In this document: piece by piece, positions 53,432-63,830 of the stretch
Position numbering within the stretch: the stretch's first letter is position 1
Layout of the letters: the number at the start of each line of letters is the position of its first letter
Assembly (NCBI RefSeq): GCF_024362695.1
Contig: NC_065407.1
Location: forward strand, 15,252,001-15,316,000
Reading direction: 5' to 3'
Source: Pectinophora gossypiella
Lineage: Eukaryota; Arthropoda; Insecta; Lepidoptera; Gelechiidae
Length of the DNA: 64,000 nucleotides
Translations under genes and position numbers: made by a program
The notes under the pieces: model-generated
Seen by the model: the letters and a program-made list of their open reading frames with translations, nothing else
Database searches by the model: none
Told to the model about the DNA's origin: nothing

Positions 53432-56400
53432 CTGTGACAGAAGAATTCAAGATCAGTGATGACAACGCAAATAAATTATAGTCAAAGGAAAGAAACTTCT
53501 TTTTCTTTCTTTCTGGGCGAGCTCGCTCCATCTTAGGCCTTCGGGCAAGTCTGGGGCCAAGAGCAAACCCATTAAAGGTAAAAAAAGACCATAGAAGGGA
53601 AGATAGAACGAAAGAGAGGAAGGGGAAGACGAAGAAGAGCATGGAACAAATGAAAGAGAAAGTGAACGTCGTGTTTTAGAAGGAAGTCAAAGAATTGGCC
53701 CTTGATAAATAATAGTGGAGAATGCTACACTTTTAACGATGATGGAGAGGAAAGAAGTCACGGTTCAGTCATGGCGTCTCATACTTTCGGACAAACTGGT
53801 GATCAGCCTGCACTGTCCTAGCCAAACTAGGTATCACAAAGTGATTTCCCCATCACTGCGATCCGAACTCGGGACATCAGGATCGTGAGCCCAACATTCA
53901 ACCACGGGACCACAGAGCCTCTTAATATGACTCTTTGAGTACAATAAAGATTACAACTACAAAGATAGAAGAAGATTTTATCCAGTGATAGAAATAAGAC
54001 TGATAAAATAATGTTTCATAAGACTAATTACGACAAGAAAACTAAAATGGAAGTAAACTCTCTTATTGCAAGACTGCTACAAAAGTGAATCAACAAAGTT
54101 CCACTTCCACTTCTATTCATCTTAATTTCTCAAGACGCAACTAGAAATAGTTATCACACAAACGAACGAGTCAATGAAGAGTAAATCTTTTTAGATTCAA
54201 AAATGTTAAATTGACATTTAAAAAGTTTATCTATGATAATTACGTTGAATAAATGATTCTGATTTGTGATTTATTATACAAACGTACACATACAGTCGTG
54301 AGCAGTATAATGTACCCACATTAGGACTCTGTCGCACTAACATATTTGACATTTAGTGAGACTTACAGTTCAATTTGTCAAAAAAGTTTATATGACATGG
54401 TGCCAAAGTGTATACATATTAATGCTCGTGACCTTACATAAACTCACTCCTATTTTCCACCGGGGTAAACATACACCATGGAATTCCATTTGCTTCGATA
54501 CTGACATATTTTTCTTGCTTCCTCCACATTCATCAATCAAATTACGATGGATTACCAAAGCAGTATATCAAGCGACGGTTGATGGTAGAGCTGGCAGAGG
54601 AAGACCTAGAAGGACGTACATTGACCAAATTTGAAATGTCCTTAGAAAAGGTTTTAGAACGATCTACTCTGAACCGGCGTGCGTGTATGAAACGATGGAT
54701 GAATGTGGAGCAAGCAAGATCAGTGTGTCAGGATTGGAGCAAATCGAATTCCATAGTCTCCTGGGTTCCTGTTTGTACCTTCCTCTACTTTTGACGCCTC
54801 TGTAAAAACATCAGGAAAGCAATAAATGTCTTATCTTATCTTACCTTGTCTCTGTTTACCCCGGTAGGAAATAGGCGTGAGTTTATGTATGTATGTGTAT
54901 GTTCAAATTCCCAATAAGAAATCTTGCATGATAATTCCCGTCGTCTGCATAGACTATGATTATTTTCTTACTTGTAATGAGCGATGGCCTGTGAGCAGTC
55001 TACATTGTACCACCAGTCGCAGGCGAACTTGGCTTGGTCGAACAAGGTTCCATTGGTGCAAAGGAACGACGCGCCCTGGTGACCCTCGCGACCGTCGTGG
55101 CAAACGTGGTAGGCCTGGGGAACAAAAGAAAAAATACTGCAATATACTTACAACTTGAGGAGCTCGGTGGCGCAGCGGTAAACGCGCTCGGTCTGCGATT
55201 GTTGAAGTTAAGCAACTTTCGCAAAGGCCGGTCATAGGATGGGTGACCACAAAAAAAAGTTTCATCTCGAGCTCCTCCGTGCTTAGGAAGGCACGTGAAG
55301 CCGTTGGTCCCGGCTGCATTAGCAGTCGTTAATAACCATCAATCCGCACTGGGCCCGCGTGGTAGTTTAGGGCCCGATCTCCCTATCCATCCATGGGGAA
55401 GGCCCGTGCCCCAGCAGTGGGGATGTTAATGGGCTGATGATGATGATACTTACAACGTAACATAAACAAAGCACATGACACATTACAGACTGATCACCTG
55501 ATTGTCCTATATTTATGTAAACATTATGTATGTGCGTAAAAATGTATCTCTCCTTCCGAGAAACTGTGAAAGGCATACTTACAATACAAGGAATAAAAAT
55601 AAAATTGTTGTTCAAAATTCTAGATTAAGTAAATTAAATTCATCTTTTTTGGGGTTATGTATACGTTTTTACAATAAAATACCAGATAATATTTTAAATT
55701 TGTCTGAGAACAAATTTAAAGCTCACGTGAAGCTTACTTTATGTAAAAAAGCCTATTATAAGATTAATGATTACCTAAATGATAAAAATGTCTGGTATTG
55801 AATGTGTTCCTCTAGTTATTAAATAACTTGTAATGTACCCTCATTGATTTAAAAGATGTGTTGCTGTTGCAGTTTCTTGTCATTTCTTCTCCTCAGCCAT
55901 AACACCTTGCGAAATGACGTAAATTCAAAAATGTTACATTGACCTTCAACAAGTTTATCCATGATAATTACGTTGAATAAATGATTCTGATTCTGATTCT
56001 GTCCAAAAGTAAGACGATCCGTGGTTCAAAGGCACGTTAAGCCGTTGGTCCCGGTTACTACTTACTGATGTAAGTACGTAGTCGTTACATGAGTCATGTC
56101 AAGGGCCTATGGCGGCTCGATAATAACCCTGACACCAGGGTTGATGAGGTTGGTAATCCACCTCTCAACCCATACGATAGAAGAAGATAAACAAAGCAGG
56201 GTTTAGTGTTATATAATCTGTGGCAGCGTGTTAGTGACATCGTAACGAAAACTTTAAGGGATGAATCAGACCACAATAAATTGTGAGTTGTCTTTAATGT
56301 TTGCTGAGACGCAGACGGATTGTTTCTTTGCAATAGTAAGGAAACGTTCAAATGATGCGTCGCTTGGAAGCCAGCTCCAACAGCATCCTGGGTGTGTGGG

Positions 56401-59400
56401 CAGACCGCTGGGAGTCGCCATTGATGGCGCGATGGTTGCGACTGCACGCACACATACCTCCTCCCGCTAGACGACTCTAATTTACATAATTTCATTTCAT
56501 AAATATATATTAGTCTACTAACATTAGGATTAAGTACTATGTTACTAACATCTATGGATAATAGTCTGAAAATAAACATTTTGAATTTGAATTTATATCA
56601 AGTGGAATTTTCCATCGGGCGGAACCCATGTGGAATTCAATTCAGTTCAATTCAGTTATCGTGCGCGGCACATTTTACTATCCCCTTTTCACCCCCTTAG
56701 TGGTGATTTTCGGGATAAAAACTATCACAAGTTCTTTTCTAGATTTCAAACTATCTTCATACCAAATTTCATCTAAAATGGTTCAGCGGTTTAAGCGTGA
56801 AAAGGTAAAACACTTTTATAATGTTAGTTTGGATTTGATGTATCGCAAATTCGTTCGTTTTCTAATGAATGAATGTTGTTTATCATATCTATTCTAATGT
56901 CCTTCACGTAAAGTTGATGTCGAGAACACAAATTAAATCCATCGGACAAGATATTTAATAATCTTAGATTACTGTTTGGGAATTCGAGGTATCTTGGCCA
57001 TGAACATAATTACAAACTTATTCAATTTGGTGGACTTGACGAAAATTGGGAGTACCCCATAACAATTTCATTGCGTGAGAATTCAGCACATAATTATTTA
57101 GGAGACTGTTAACAATTAATTTGAGGGTTTTGTGGATACAATAGCTATGGGTCCCAATTCCCACCATTGTTCCAATTTTCTTCCTCGTTACTTTAGGAAA
57201 TATCAGAATGGTGTACTCAAAGCCCTTGGTTCACAAAGATGGATGAAATCCACCAGTACGTAAACATTTCTACAGTACGAGAAGAGAAAAAAGCGATAAC
57301 CGCAACCTAAAGGGACAGAATTGCACATCACCAAAAGCAACTTCCCCAAGTCTTAAGTGAGCCACTACAATACTACAAACAAGACTTCTGAAGAGATAAC
57401 CTGGGATAACCTGTAGCAATCTACAATAATCTACAGGCAGGCATCCCAACAATGGGCGAGCAAAAAACTGCTTATAGTTGGAAAACCGATCGCAAGGAAG
57501 AGAGGGAAAAGAAAAAAGCTTTAAGAAGGATATTCATTTTTTTTTGTACTTGCTGAATCAAGGAGTTCAAGAGTTCTTGCTTTACCTTTGCAAGTTAAAT
57601 AGAATATAATTAAGTTTCACATAATGTTAAACTAATTTTTCGACGTTACTTGTCCCTTTCGTAGTCCTCCTATGTAATTACTTCTGTCTTTTATTCCTTA
57701 CCCACACGAGAAAAAGAGAAAGCGCAATATTTTATAAATGAAGGGCTGCATTTTTTCTTGTTTTTCTTCTTCCGTAGTGTGTGTTGTGACAACAATGTCT
57801 GACCTCATCGACCCTATTATGGTTATCATTGAGCCGCCAAAGGCTCCTAACATGCCTCATGTAACGACTACATACTTACTTAAGTAAATAGTAGTCGAGA
57901 CCAACTGCTTAGCGTGCGTTACGAAACACGGAATCATCTTAGTTTTCGGAGTATCAGAAGATTTCAGCCTGCAATGCCCTGACGAAAGTAAGGACAGTCT
58001 CACAAAGCTACTTTTTGTTTGATGTGTCCCCATCGGCAATCGAACCTAGGACCTTCGGATCGTGAGCCCGACTTTCAACCACTGGACCACAGAGGCCTTT
58101 AGGGTTGTATTTAAATATAAATATCGCAAATATAAAACCGATGTAAGCAACATTAGTAAGTACCGGCTGCATTTGCTAGGTTCTTTTTTGACTTACAATT
58201 TAAAAATGTTTTTGTTGAAAGCTGAGGGCTTCTCACGGAATCCGTATTTGTGCAACACACATACTTATTGTAAATGGAATTTTAAAAATTCAGCACCAGC
58301 GCAACACCTCATTTCCGTGTACAAAGTTTCGTGCAGGTATTTTTAGCCCTACACTGGCCGAAACAGGCCGAAACAGACCGAAATAGCCCGAAACAAATCA
58401 AAAAGATAGCCCCGTCCGAATTCCAATAAAGTAGATGCACTGCATTTGACAGCGAGCGTTCCGTGTGTCGGACGCGAATTGGATTATTCCGGGCGTTAGA
58501 TATTTTGCAAGGAGAAAGATTGTGTCACTTTCCAGTATATTGAATAACGTCGTGTTTGGAGATGGAAAATACGACATCGACAAGAGCGGGGAGCGAGAAC
58601 TTTGCTAAGCGGGAAGTCCTTTTACAAAGAGCTTGTTCCCCACTCGTTGATAAATCATCATCACCTCCCTAGCGTTATCCCGGTTTCACAGGGCCGCTTA
58701 CCTTACCAGGTCCACTTCTTACAGAAATGACTATCTATGTATGTAGTATGACCATCGAACCCGCGAAGGAAAACTCAACCTAACACAGCTTAGGTCACAT
58801 ACCTCCGAAACGTATTTCTCGGGAATGTAGGTTTCCTCACAATATTACCATTACGATTTTAAATTGCGTCACCTTGTAATCATTTCGACCAACATCCATT
58901 TTGCTTTTTTGTTATTGTTTTGTGAAAATTTTAAATGATGTTATTGTCTTGTTTTTTTTTTGTGTGTAGCGTCCTTTTAAAATAAATTTCTATTCTATTT
59001 TTTCCTTCACTGCTGAAATCATGATAATTGTATAATGATCCAAACATGACTTTTAAAACAATTTCGAAACGAACCTACGTTCTCACTATGAGAGTCAAAT
59101 GTTCCTTCAACCGAACTACTACGGCTCTCCACTAGCTAATAAGTGTAGGATAAATATCCTCCAGTTAGACACTTATCCGGCAGATAGGCTATCAGAAAGT
59201 TTATCAGCAAATAGTGAAAGAGACTCTCAATTTGTGCAGTGAAACCACGTTCCGGAGTAAAACTCGCGTTTTCTTATCAATTGGACATGCATCAGAGTCA
59301 AAGAGATCTACGAGCAAATTTCAGTGTAAACAGCGGACTGTTCACATTGCATACCTCAATTGAATATTCCCAGTGGCCAGGGAATAAATTATTACTCGCT

Positions 59401-60024
59401 TTGCGACCGGACCGAGTAATAGTGCTATTGTACTGCAGTTTCAGAGGTTTAATGAATTCACTACAAGAAATATACCGTTGCAAATGTGCTCGGTATTACA
59501 AAACGCAGTTTAAAAAGTCGAGATTGTATACCAGACCGTTTTAAAGAGGTACTGTATTTAATGAACTCTAGAACCGCCTTGGGTCTATTAATTAAGTGAA
59601 GTAAGTCTTTGATAAAAAATGTAATCGTATAACTAAAGGAAACTGCAGTCAAACATTAAAGGATTTGAATTTCAAGCAGCTTGAACTCATTAATTAGAGC
59701 GTTGTTTTAATTCAGAAATACAATGCAAGAACAGTTATTATTCAAGTACAGCTGATGCCACGACAAAGAAATACAAATGTAATTTATATATTAAAATAGA
59801 AAATAAACAAGCCATACCTGACACCCAGTCTCAACATTGGCGTACATTCCGGGGTGCACCGGCACATGGGCACAGGAGAAGCTGGTTTCCGGCACTTCGT
59901 GGTAAATGGGGTAGTCTACCCCAGGGGTGCCGGGCACATTGCGGAGATCCTGAGGTTTCTCGTGCTCTCGAAGAGGCTTCCGAACTACCGCCTGCTCGTA
60001 TTGAAGCTCGTAGGGTTCATACCG
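53284..60024 (-). CDS. CPAP1-like cuticular chitin-binding protein, 3' part of a spliced gene (3 exons)
   Basis: Three minus-strand exons, 60024-59818, 55114-54972 and 53431-53284, join to one frame of 165 residues ending in TAA. All junctions have AG acceptors and GT donors (GTATGG; GTAAGA). Visible protein: residues 1-49 are a charged linker with the segment GVDYPIYHEVPETSF typical of CPAP proteins. Residues 51-109 are a full ChtBD2 domain with cysteine spacing C-16-C-5-C-13-C-12-C-7-C and the aromatic CDWWYNVDC end. The last ~55 residues are a Pro/His/Gln-rich tail ending QAIYYRE. One ChtBD2 domain with long flanks fits the CPAP1 (cuticular protein analogous to peritrophin) family, secreted proteins that bind chitin in cuticle. 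The signal peptide and upstream exons are not seen, so the gene is 5'-incomplete here. A different single-domain peritrophin-A protein is the main alternative. The intact frame and cysteines argue for a functional gene. Confidence 0.85.
53775..53928 (-). mobile_element. SINE family A fragment in the last CPAP1-like intron
   Basis: Minus-strand head and middle (GGCTCTGTGGTCCCGTGGTT to ACTTTGTGATACC and GCTGATCACCAG). Confidence 0.75.
54195..54268 (+). repeat. LINE J2 3' end, short
   Basis: TTCAAAAATGTTAAATTGAC to GTTGAATAAATGATTCTGAT. Confidence 0.7.
54293..54434 (-). mobile_element. MITE family E in the last CPAP1-like intron
   Basis: CAGTCGTGAGCAGTATAATG to TGCTCGTGACCT; TA before and a TTA after. 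Confidence 0.83.
54435..54905. pseudogene. Two LINE K copies head to head in the last CPAP1-like intron
   Basis: 54435-54540 is a minus-strand K tail. 54541-54905 is a plus-strand K copy encoding VDGRAGRGRPRRTYIDQI and, after a frameshift, STLNRRACMKRWMNVEQA. The plus copy is broken at 54750-54846 by a ~95-bp piece with CAATAAATG and a TTATCTTATC end. Confidence 0.65.
54972..55114 (-). CDS. CPAP1-like gene, second visible exon (rest of ChtBD2)
   Basis: 143 bp, 47 codons plus two bases. The acceptor is TTTTGTTCCCCAG before GCC; the donor is GTAAGA inside AAGTAAG. It encodes AYHVCHDGREGHQG, the third to sixth ChtBD2 cysteines and CDWWYNVDC. Read without splicing, the frame would end at TAA right after HYK. 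Splicing at the GTAAGA instead continues in frame into a perfect last exon, which is the stronger reading. A family C SINE is inserted at 55155-55445, just outside the acceptor. Confidence 0.85.
55144..55456 (+). mobile_element. SINE family C copy with perfect 11-bp target duplication, beside a CPAP1 exon
   Basis: Body 55155-55445, with ATACTTACAAC at 55144-55154 and 55446-55456. It contains TGGCGCAGCGG (A-box-like), GAAGTTAAGCAAC and GGATGGGTGACC (5S-like), the shared core, and a CAGCAGTGGGG tail with (GAT)n. It is antisense in a CPAP1-like intron, about 40 bp upstream of the acceptor of the exon ending at 55114. Confidence 0.9.
55480..56190 (+). mobile_element. SINE family A split by a longer LINE J2 piece
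   Basis: The A body stops at 55506 (CACCTGATTGTCC) and resumes at 55998 (TGTCCAAAAGTAAG). The shared TGTCC is probably the remaining target duplication. The insert, 55507-55997, is the J2 LINE C-terminal ORF and 3' UTR. Confidence 0.8.
55507..55997 (+). pseudogene. LINE J2 C-terminus and 3' UTR inserted in a SINE
   Basis: The frame encodes YNTRNKNKIVVQNSRLSKLN, LCIRFYNKIPDNILNLSENK and CKKAYYKINDYLNDKNVWY then stop: a jockey/CR1-like RT end. The 3' UTR ends TGAATAAATGATTCTGATTC. Frame intact in this part but 5'-truncated. Confidence 0.75.
56215..56625 (+). mobile_element. Repeat L with a nested LINE C-terminus
   Basis: Repeat L begins 56225 (GTTAGTGACATCGTAACGAA) and resumes at 56596 (TATCAAGTGGAATTTTCCAT). 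The insert encodes, with a frameshift, an RT-end-like stretch: FAIVRKRS, then SSNSILGVWADRWESPLMAR. It ends in AATAAACATTTTGAATTTGA. Confidence 0.55.
56685..56815 (+). repeat. LINE-tail-like sequence
   Basis: CCCCTTAGTGGTGATTTTCG, CATACCAAATTTCATCTAAA, TGGTTCAGCGGTTTAAGCGT: a wording common in insect LINE 3' regions. A related piece is at 38880-38925. Confidence 0.5.
56820..57765. other. Intron sequence of the CPAP1-like gene, nothing recognised
   Basis: No repeat copy or second exon seen between the exons at 55114 and 59818. Confidence 0.4.
57768..58098 (-). mobile_element. SINE family A, full length, diverged
   Basis: Minus-strand copy in the large CPAP1-like intron, from tail (GTAGTGTGTGTTGTGACAAC on the plus strand) to head (GGACCACAGAGGCC). 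Confidence 0.8.
58650..59130 (-). mobile_element. SINE family F split by a ~150-bp retroposed tail
   Basis: 58650-58850 holds the 3' and middle parts, and 59003-59130 the GCACGTGATAATT region and head (mutated). The insert 58851-59002 ends AAAATAAATTTCTATTCTAT, like a poly(A)-signal 3' end. Lies in the large CPAP1-like intron. Confidence 0.65.
59135..59815. other. Intron sequence beside a CPAP1-like exon
   Basis: A 101-codon plus-strand frame (59239-59544) has no domain or repeat match and is antisense in the intron; judged a chance frame. Confidence 0.4.
59818..60024 (-). CDS. CPAP1-like gene, first visible exon (start of ChtBD2)
   Basis: 207 bp, phase 0 at both ends, 69 codons. The acceptor on the minus strand reads TTCCGTTCCAG before CGG; the donor is CAG followed by GTATGG. 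It encodes a Glu/Arg/Pro-rich linker and then the first two ChtBD2 cysteines (SFSCAHV and ETGCQ). No start codon or signal peptide is present, so another exon must lie upstream, at higher coordinates. Confidence 0.85.
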
Positions 60025-60072
60025 CTGGAACGGAAAAAGTGGTCAGCAAAAAATAGGTAAATTCGGCAATAT

Positions 60073-60600
60073 TTTTTTCGTGACTTATTCTAGATTTGTC
60101 GCATATGGCATTCACTGCTTATCCGGACAAATGGAAAGTGCTGAGGGCTCTCACACGCTGCAAAATTAAAGATAACAGGCTTGAGGGTGGCCAGTTAAGT
60201 TCGAACCTCAGCTCAGGGCGGCGTCTGAGACAATTATCATCGTCATCACCCCATTAACGTCCCCACTGCTGGGGCACGGGCCTTCCCTATGGATGGATAG
60301 GGAGATCGGGCCCTAAACTACCACGCGGGCCCAGTGCAGATTGATGGTTATTAACGACTGCTAATGCAGCCGGGACCAATGACTTAACGTGTCTTCCGAA
60401 GCACGGAGGAGCTCGAGATGAAAACTCTTTTTTTGTGGTCACTCATCCTATGACCGGCCTTTGCGAAAGTTGCTGAACTTCAAGAATCGCAGACCGAGCG
60501 CGTTTACCGCTGCGCCACCGAGCTCCTCAAGAGAGAGAATTATATTTGAAAGAATTAATCGACCCCACTGGACCGATATTAACGCTGAATGAGGGAAACT
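60073..60600 (-). repeat. Family D copy split by a family C SINE
   Basis: Halves 60073-60226 and 60544-60600 match 62467-62690 in order. Confidence 0.8.
60227..60543 (-). mobile_element. SINE family C copy nested inside a family D retroposon
   Basis: Body about 60238-60532. It splits a family D element whose two halves (60073-60226 and 60544-60600) align end to end with the intact copy at 62467-62690. The target duplication is GAGACAATTAT / GAGAGAATTAT (one mismatch). Confidence 0.85.
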
Positions 60601-60897
60601 CGTCTCAGAATAAGTAAAAACGAGCCAAATGAGTCCAAACTTGACGGGGTTAGTAACAGAAAGGTCCACTGTATCTATAAGAGATCCCAGACGTAAGCTT
60701 AATGTCGCAACAATTAGTCAGATATATGCATGTCAGTCATTGATCATATCAATCCCCTCAATTATCTCTTACACATCTAGCGAAAGTAGTTCATGAGAAA
60801 AAAACCTGTTATGAATGAATGACATAAGACATAGCTTAATTATCTGTCCTTGACCTAGATCTACATATGAGTATACTTCGGCTGTGCTCGCGTCTTA

Positions 60898-61232
60898 ACA
60901 GCCTCTGTGGTCTAGTGGTAAGAGCGTTAGGCTCACGATCTGGAGGTCCGGATTCGATTCCCGATGGGGACATTGTCGAAATCACTTTGTGAGACTGTCC
61001 TTTGTTTGGTAAGGACTTTTCAGGCTTGAATCACCTGATTGTACGAAAAAGTAAGTTGATTCCGTGCTTCGGAGGGCGCGTTAAGCCGTTGGTCCCGGCT
61101 ATTAGCCGTACACCTCCACCAACCCGCAGTGGAGCAGCGTGGTGGAGTATGCTCCATACCCTCTCCGGTTGATTGAGAGGAGGCCTGTGCTCAGCAGTGG
61201 GATGTATATAGACAGTTTATGTTATGTTATAT
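60898..61232 (+). mobile_element. SINE family B, full length
   Basis: Head CAGCCTCTGTGGTCTAGTGG to tail CAGCAGTGGGATGTATATAG and TTATGTTATGTTATA. It lies upstream (5' side) of the first visible CPAP1-like exon. Confidence 0.85.
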
Positions 61233-61284
61233 GCTCGCGTCTGTCATTACATTATATCGCCCTTTGAACATAGAATAACAACAT

Positions 61285-61590
61285 CCGTGGTCCAGCGGTG
61301 AGCGTTGGGCTCACGACCCGAAGGTCCTGGGTTCGATTCCCGGTGGGGACATATCACATAAATTACTTTGTGGTCCCTAGTTTGGTTAGGACATTACTGG
61401 CTGATCACCTGATTGTCCGACAGTAAGATGATCCGTGCTTCATAAGGCACGTTAAGCCGTTGGTTCCGGTTACTGATAAAAGTAAGTAGTCGTTACATGA
61501 GCCATGTCAGGGGCCTTTGGCGGCTCAATAGTAACCTTGACACCAGGGTTGATGAGGTTGGTACTCCACCTCACAACACACACGATCGAA
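61285..61590 (+). mobile_element. SINE family A, full length
   Basis: CATCCGTGGTCCAGCGGTGA head, B box GGTTCGATTCCCGG, core, tail TCACAACACACACGATCGAA. It abuts repeat V2. Confidence 0.82.
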
Positions 61591-61592
61591 GA

Positions 61593-62192
61593 CCATAGAA
61601 TAAGTAATAATACTACGTATAGAACGGCAACTCTCCGCTCGATCTTACTTTAGGCTTTAATCTTATGGGCATCAGATGTCACACACACAGATGCGCGTGT
61701 ACGACGGGTATGACGTGAGCCGCGGAGGCGGGGTCGCCCCTCACACCCGCACAGTCCCCGCGGCGTCTTAGTCTTAGTGTCGCACGAGTCCGTATCGACC
61801 GCGTTTATCGATTATAATCTCGCTCACATAATTTATTGAATTTGAAATTAACATTAACACAAAAGAAAAACAATAGATTTAAAAGAAATCTAATCTAAAT
61901 ATCTATGGTCAATCAAAATTATAAATATAGCAAATATATTTTACATATAATTGAAAACTAAGAATAATATTTTAGAAATAAAATTAACGTTAGATGATTC
62001 AGCTGAATAAATATTAACTTAAATGAAAACGTGGTATTATTTTATTCACATTTTGTTACATACATAATAAAAATATATCGATATTGAAAACGTCACGTCA
62101 CTAGAGAATTGCCATGTCGACCTGTCGTCTACTATAAATGTGTAGTGTCTGTGTAAAACGAGGTTATTTATATGAAGTGTCCAGGGTGTGCT
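61593..62192 (+). repeat. Repeat V, long copy with a ~400-bp unique middle
   Basis: Its ends match the 214-bp copy at 51305-51518. The middle (about 61715-62135) is absent there; it is CpG-rich at first (GTCCCCGCGGCGTCTTAGTC), then AT-rich. A partial end also occurs at 43327-43360. Confidence 0.65.
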
Positions 62193-62466
62193 TTTACATA
62201 ACCTTTGCCAGTGGTTATCGGGGTCAGTGTAGGTGACCGGTACTTATAGTATAAAACTTGTTATTATGGTGGTCAAATGGCTATTATATGCGTTCAGTAA
62301 TTAATCGCTTGTGGGTCACTTGTGGTTTCGACTGATTGATAGTTCGTATATGATATGAAATGTTCGTATTATAGGTCGTTATATAATAAGTTCTTCGCGT
62401 CGTTAAGTCAATAACTATAAGGGCCATATCTCATATGACACCATGGTGGCGGTACCACGGTTGCGT

Positions 62467-62692
62467 CATTTTTTTTTACTTATTGTACAATTGCCGCAGA
62501 TGGCATTAACTACTTGGCCGGACAAATGGGGACCGCTGAAGGCTCTCACTCGGTACAACGTTTAAGACAACAGGCCTGAGGGTGCCCAGTTGGGCGCGAA
62601 CCTCGGCTCAGGGCGTCGTCTGGGAGGAAAATATTTGAAAGAATTAATCGACCCTAGTGGGTCGATAGCGATAAGCGCTGAATGAGGGAGGG
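62467..62692 (-). repeat. Family D copy, full body
   Basis: T-run, then CGCAGATGGCATTAACTACT to GATAAGCGCTGAATGAGG. This is the best reference copy of the body in the window. Confidence 0.82.
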
Positions 62693-62869
62693 ATATAGTA
62701 GTTAGCTTAAGCATGTTATGTGTTGCTATCTACGAGAAACTATAATTAGCTTTCTGTGTTTACCATAAGATGCTACCATGATAATTATAGCTGTTGTTCC
62801 CCCGAAAATTAAATAAATAAATAAAACTTAGTCAAAACGGGATAAATGCTGGGGATGATGAAACTATAC

Positions 62870-63060
62870 ATCGTAACGTGGTAATACCGTGGTAGGACTG
62901 GAAAACGTGGTGAGAGGGCCGCGGTCGTCACGGCCGTCCACCGTTGCGCAGGCGCAAGCCGATAGTGTCTACATGTCGCTCGAAAGGTCTAGCCCGGTTC
63001 CGATAGGCTAGTTCATTACAACCTTCTTAGATATACGCAAAGCCAATGGGGTGGGCAGAG
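62870..63060. promoter_or_regulatory. CpG-rich stretch with an NRF1/Ewg-type motif
   Basis: TGCGCAGGCGCA at 62945-62956 matches the palindromic NRF-1 consensus within CGGTCGTCACGGCCGTCCAC-rich sequence. It lies 5' of the visible CPAP1-like exons, so it could be a promoter region of that or another gene. Confidence 0.3.
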
Positions 63061-63242
63061 CAACAAGTAATCACCAAACGATTTGCAGACACTTTTGTAT
63101 ACAACGCCTAAGATGGATCGTCCATTATAATAATGGACCATTATAATGGGCGATAGGTTGATCACCTGTTGTCCTACGGTCCATTAAAGTCACAATACCT
63201 ATGCCCCTATGCTTTTGAAGCCCTTCTACGGGTCCTATAACC

Positions 63243-63800
63243 TTTCGGTCAGAATCAGAATCATTTTATCCAACGTAATTACGAGGATCATAGATAACCT
63301 TGTTGTAAGTCAATTGTCAGTTATTTTTTTTTTGTTGTGAGGAGCTCGGTGGCGCCGCGGTAAACGCGCTCGATCTGCGATTGTTGCAGTTAAGCAACTT
63401 TCGCAAAGGCCGGTCATAGGATGGGTGACCACAAAAAAAGTTTTCATCTCGAGCTCCTCCGTCCTTCGAAAGGCACGTTAAGCCGTTGGTCCCGGCGGCA
63501 TTAGCAGTCGTTAATAACCACCAATCCGCACAGGGCCCGCGTGGTGGTTTAAGGCCCGATCTCCCTATCCATCCATAGGGAAGGCCCGTGCCCCAGCAGT
63601 GGGGACGTTAATGGGCTGGTGATGATGATGATGAAGTCAATTTAACAGTTTTGAATCTACGTCATTTCGCAACGTGTTATGGCGGAGTTGAAAAAATTCC
63701 AAAAATCTGCAACAGCAACACATCTTTTAGAACAACGTAAGTATACATTATAAGTTATTTAATATCTACAGGAATACATTAAATACCAGATTCGGACCGC
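63243..63800 (-). repeat. LINE J2 3' UTR split by a family C SINE
   Basis: 63243-63315 and 63634-63800 together match the 3' UTR at 55800-55997 in minus orientation. Confidence 0.75.
63316..63633 (+). mobile_element. SINE family C copy nested in a LINE tail
   Basis: The typical family C body starts near 63338 (GTGAGGAGCTCGGTGGCG) after a T-run and ends in (GAT)n. It interrupts a minus-strand J2 LINE tail. AAGTCAATT at 63307-63315 recurs at 63634-63642, with further similarity beyond, as a decayed target duplication. Confidence 0.8.
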
Positions 63801-63830
63801 GGTACGAATCGACTAAGAACTTTTTGTAAA

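Noticed and set aside
55190..55255. 5S rRNA gene fragment
   Set aside because: Only two short 5S-like blocks inside a dispersed SINE with target duplications; not an rRNA gene.
54960..55319. 119-codon minus-strand ORF overlapping the CPAP1-like exon
   Set aside because: It reads a different frame from the cysteine-rich exon and is half SINE; the spliced frame explains the exon better.
56094..56579. 161-codon minus-strand ORF
   Set aside because: Crosses a SINE A tail, repeat L and a LINE fragment antisense; no domain.
59239..59544. 101-codon plus-strand ORF in the CPAP1-like intron
   Set aside because: No motif, no splice context, antisense to the gene, and no repeat or family similarity recognised.
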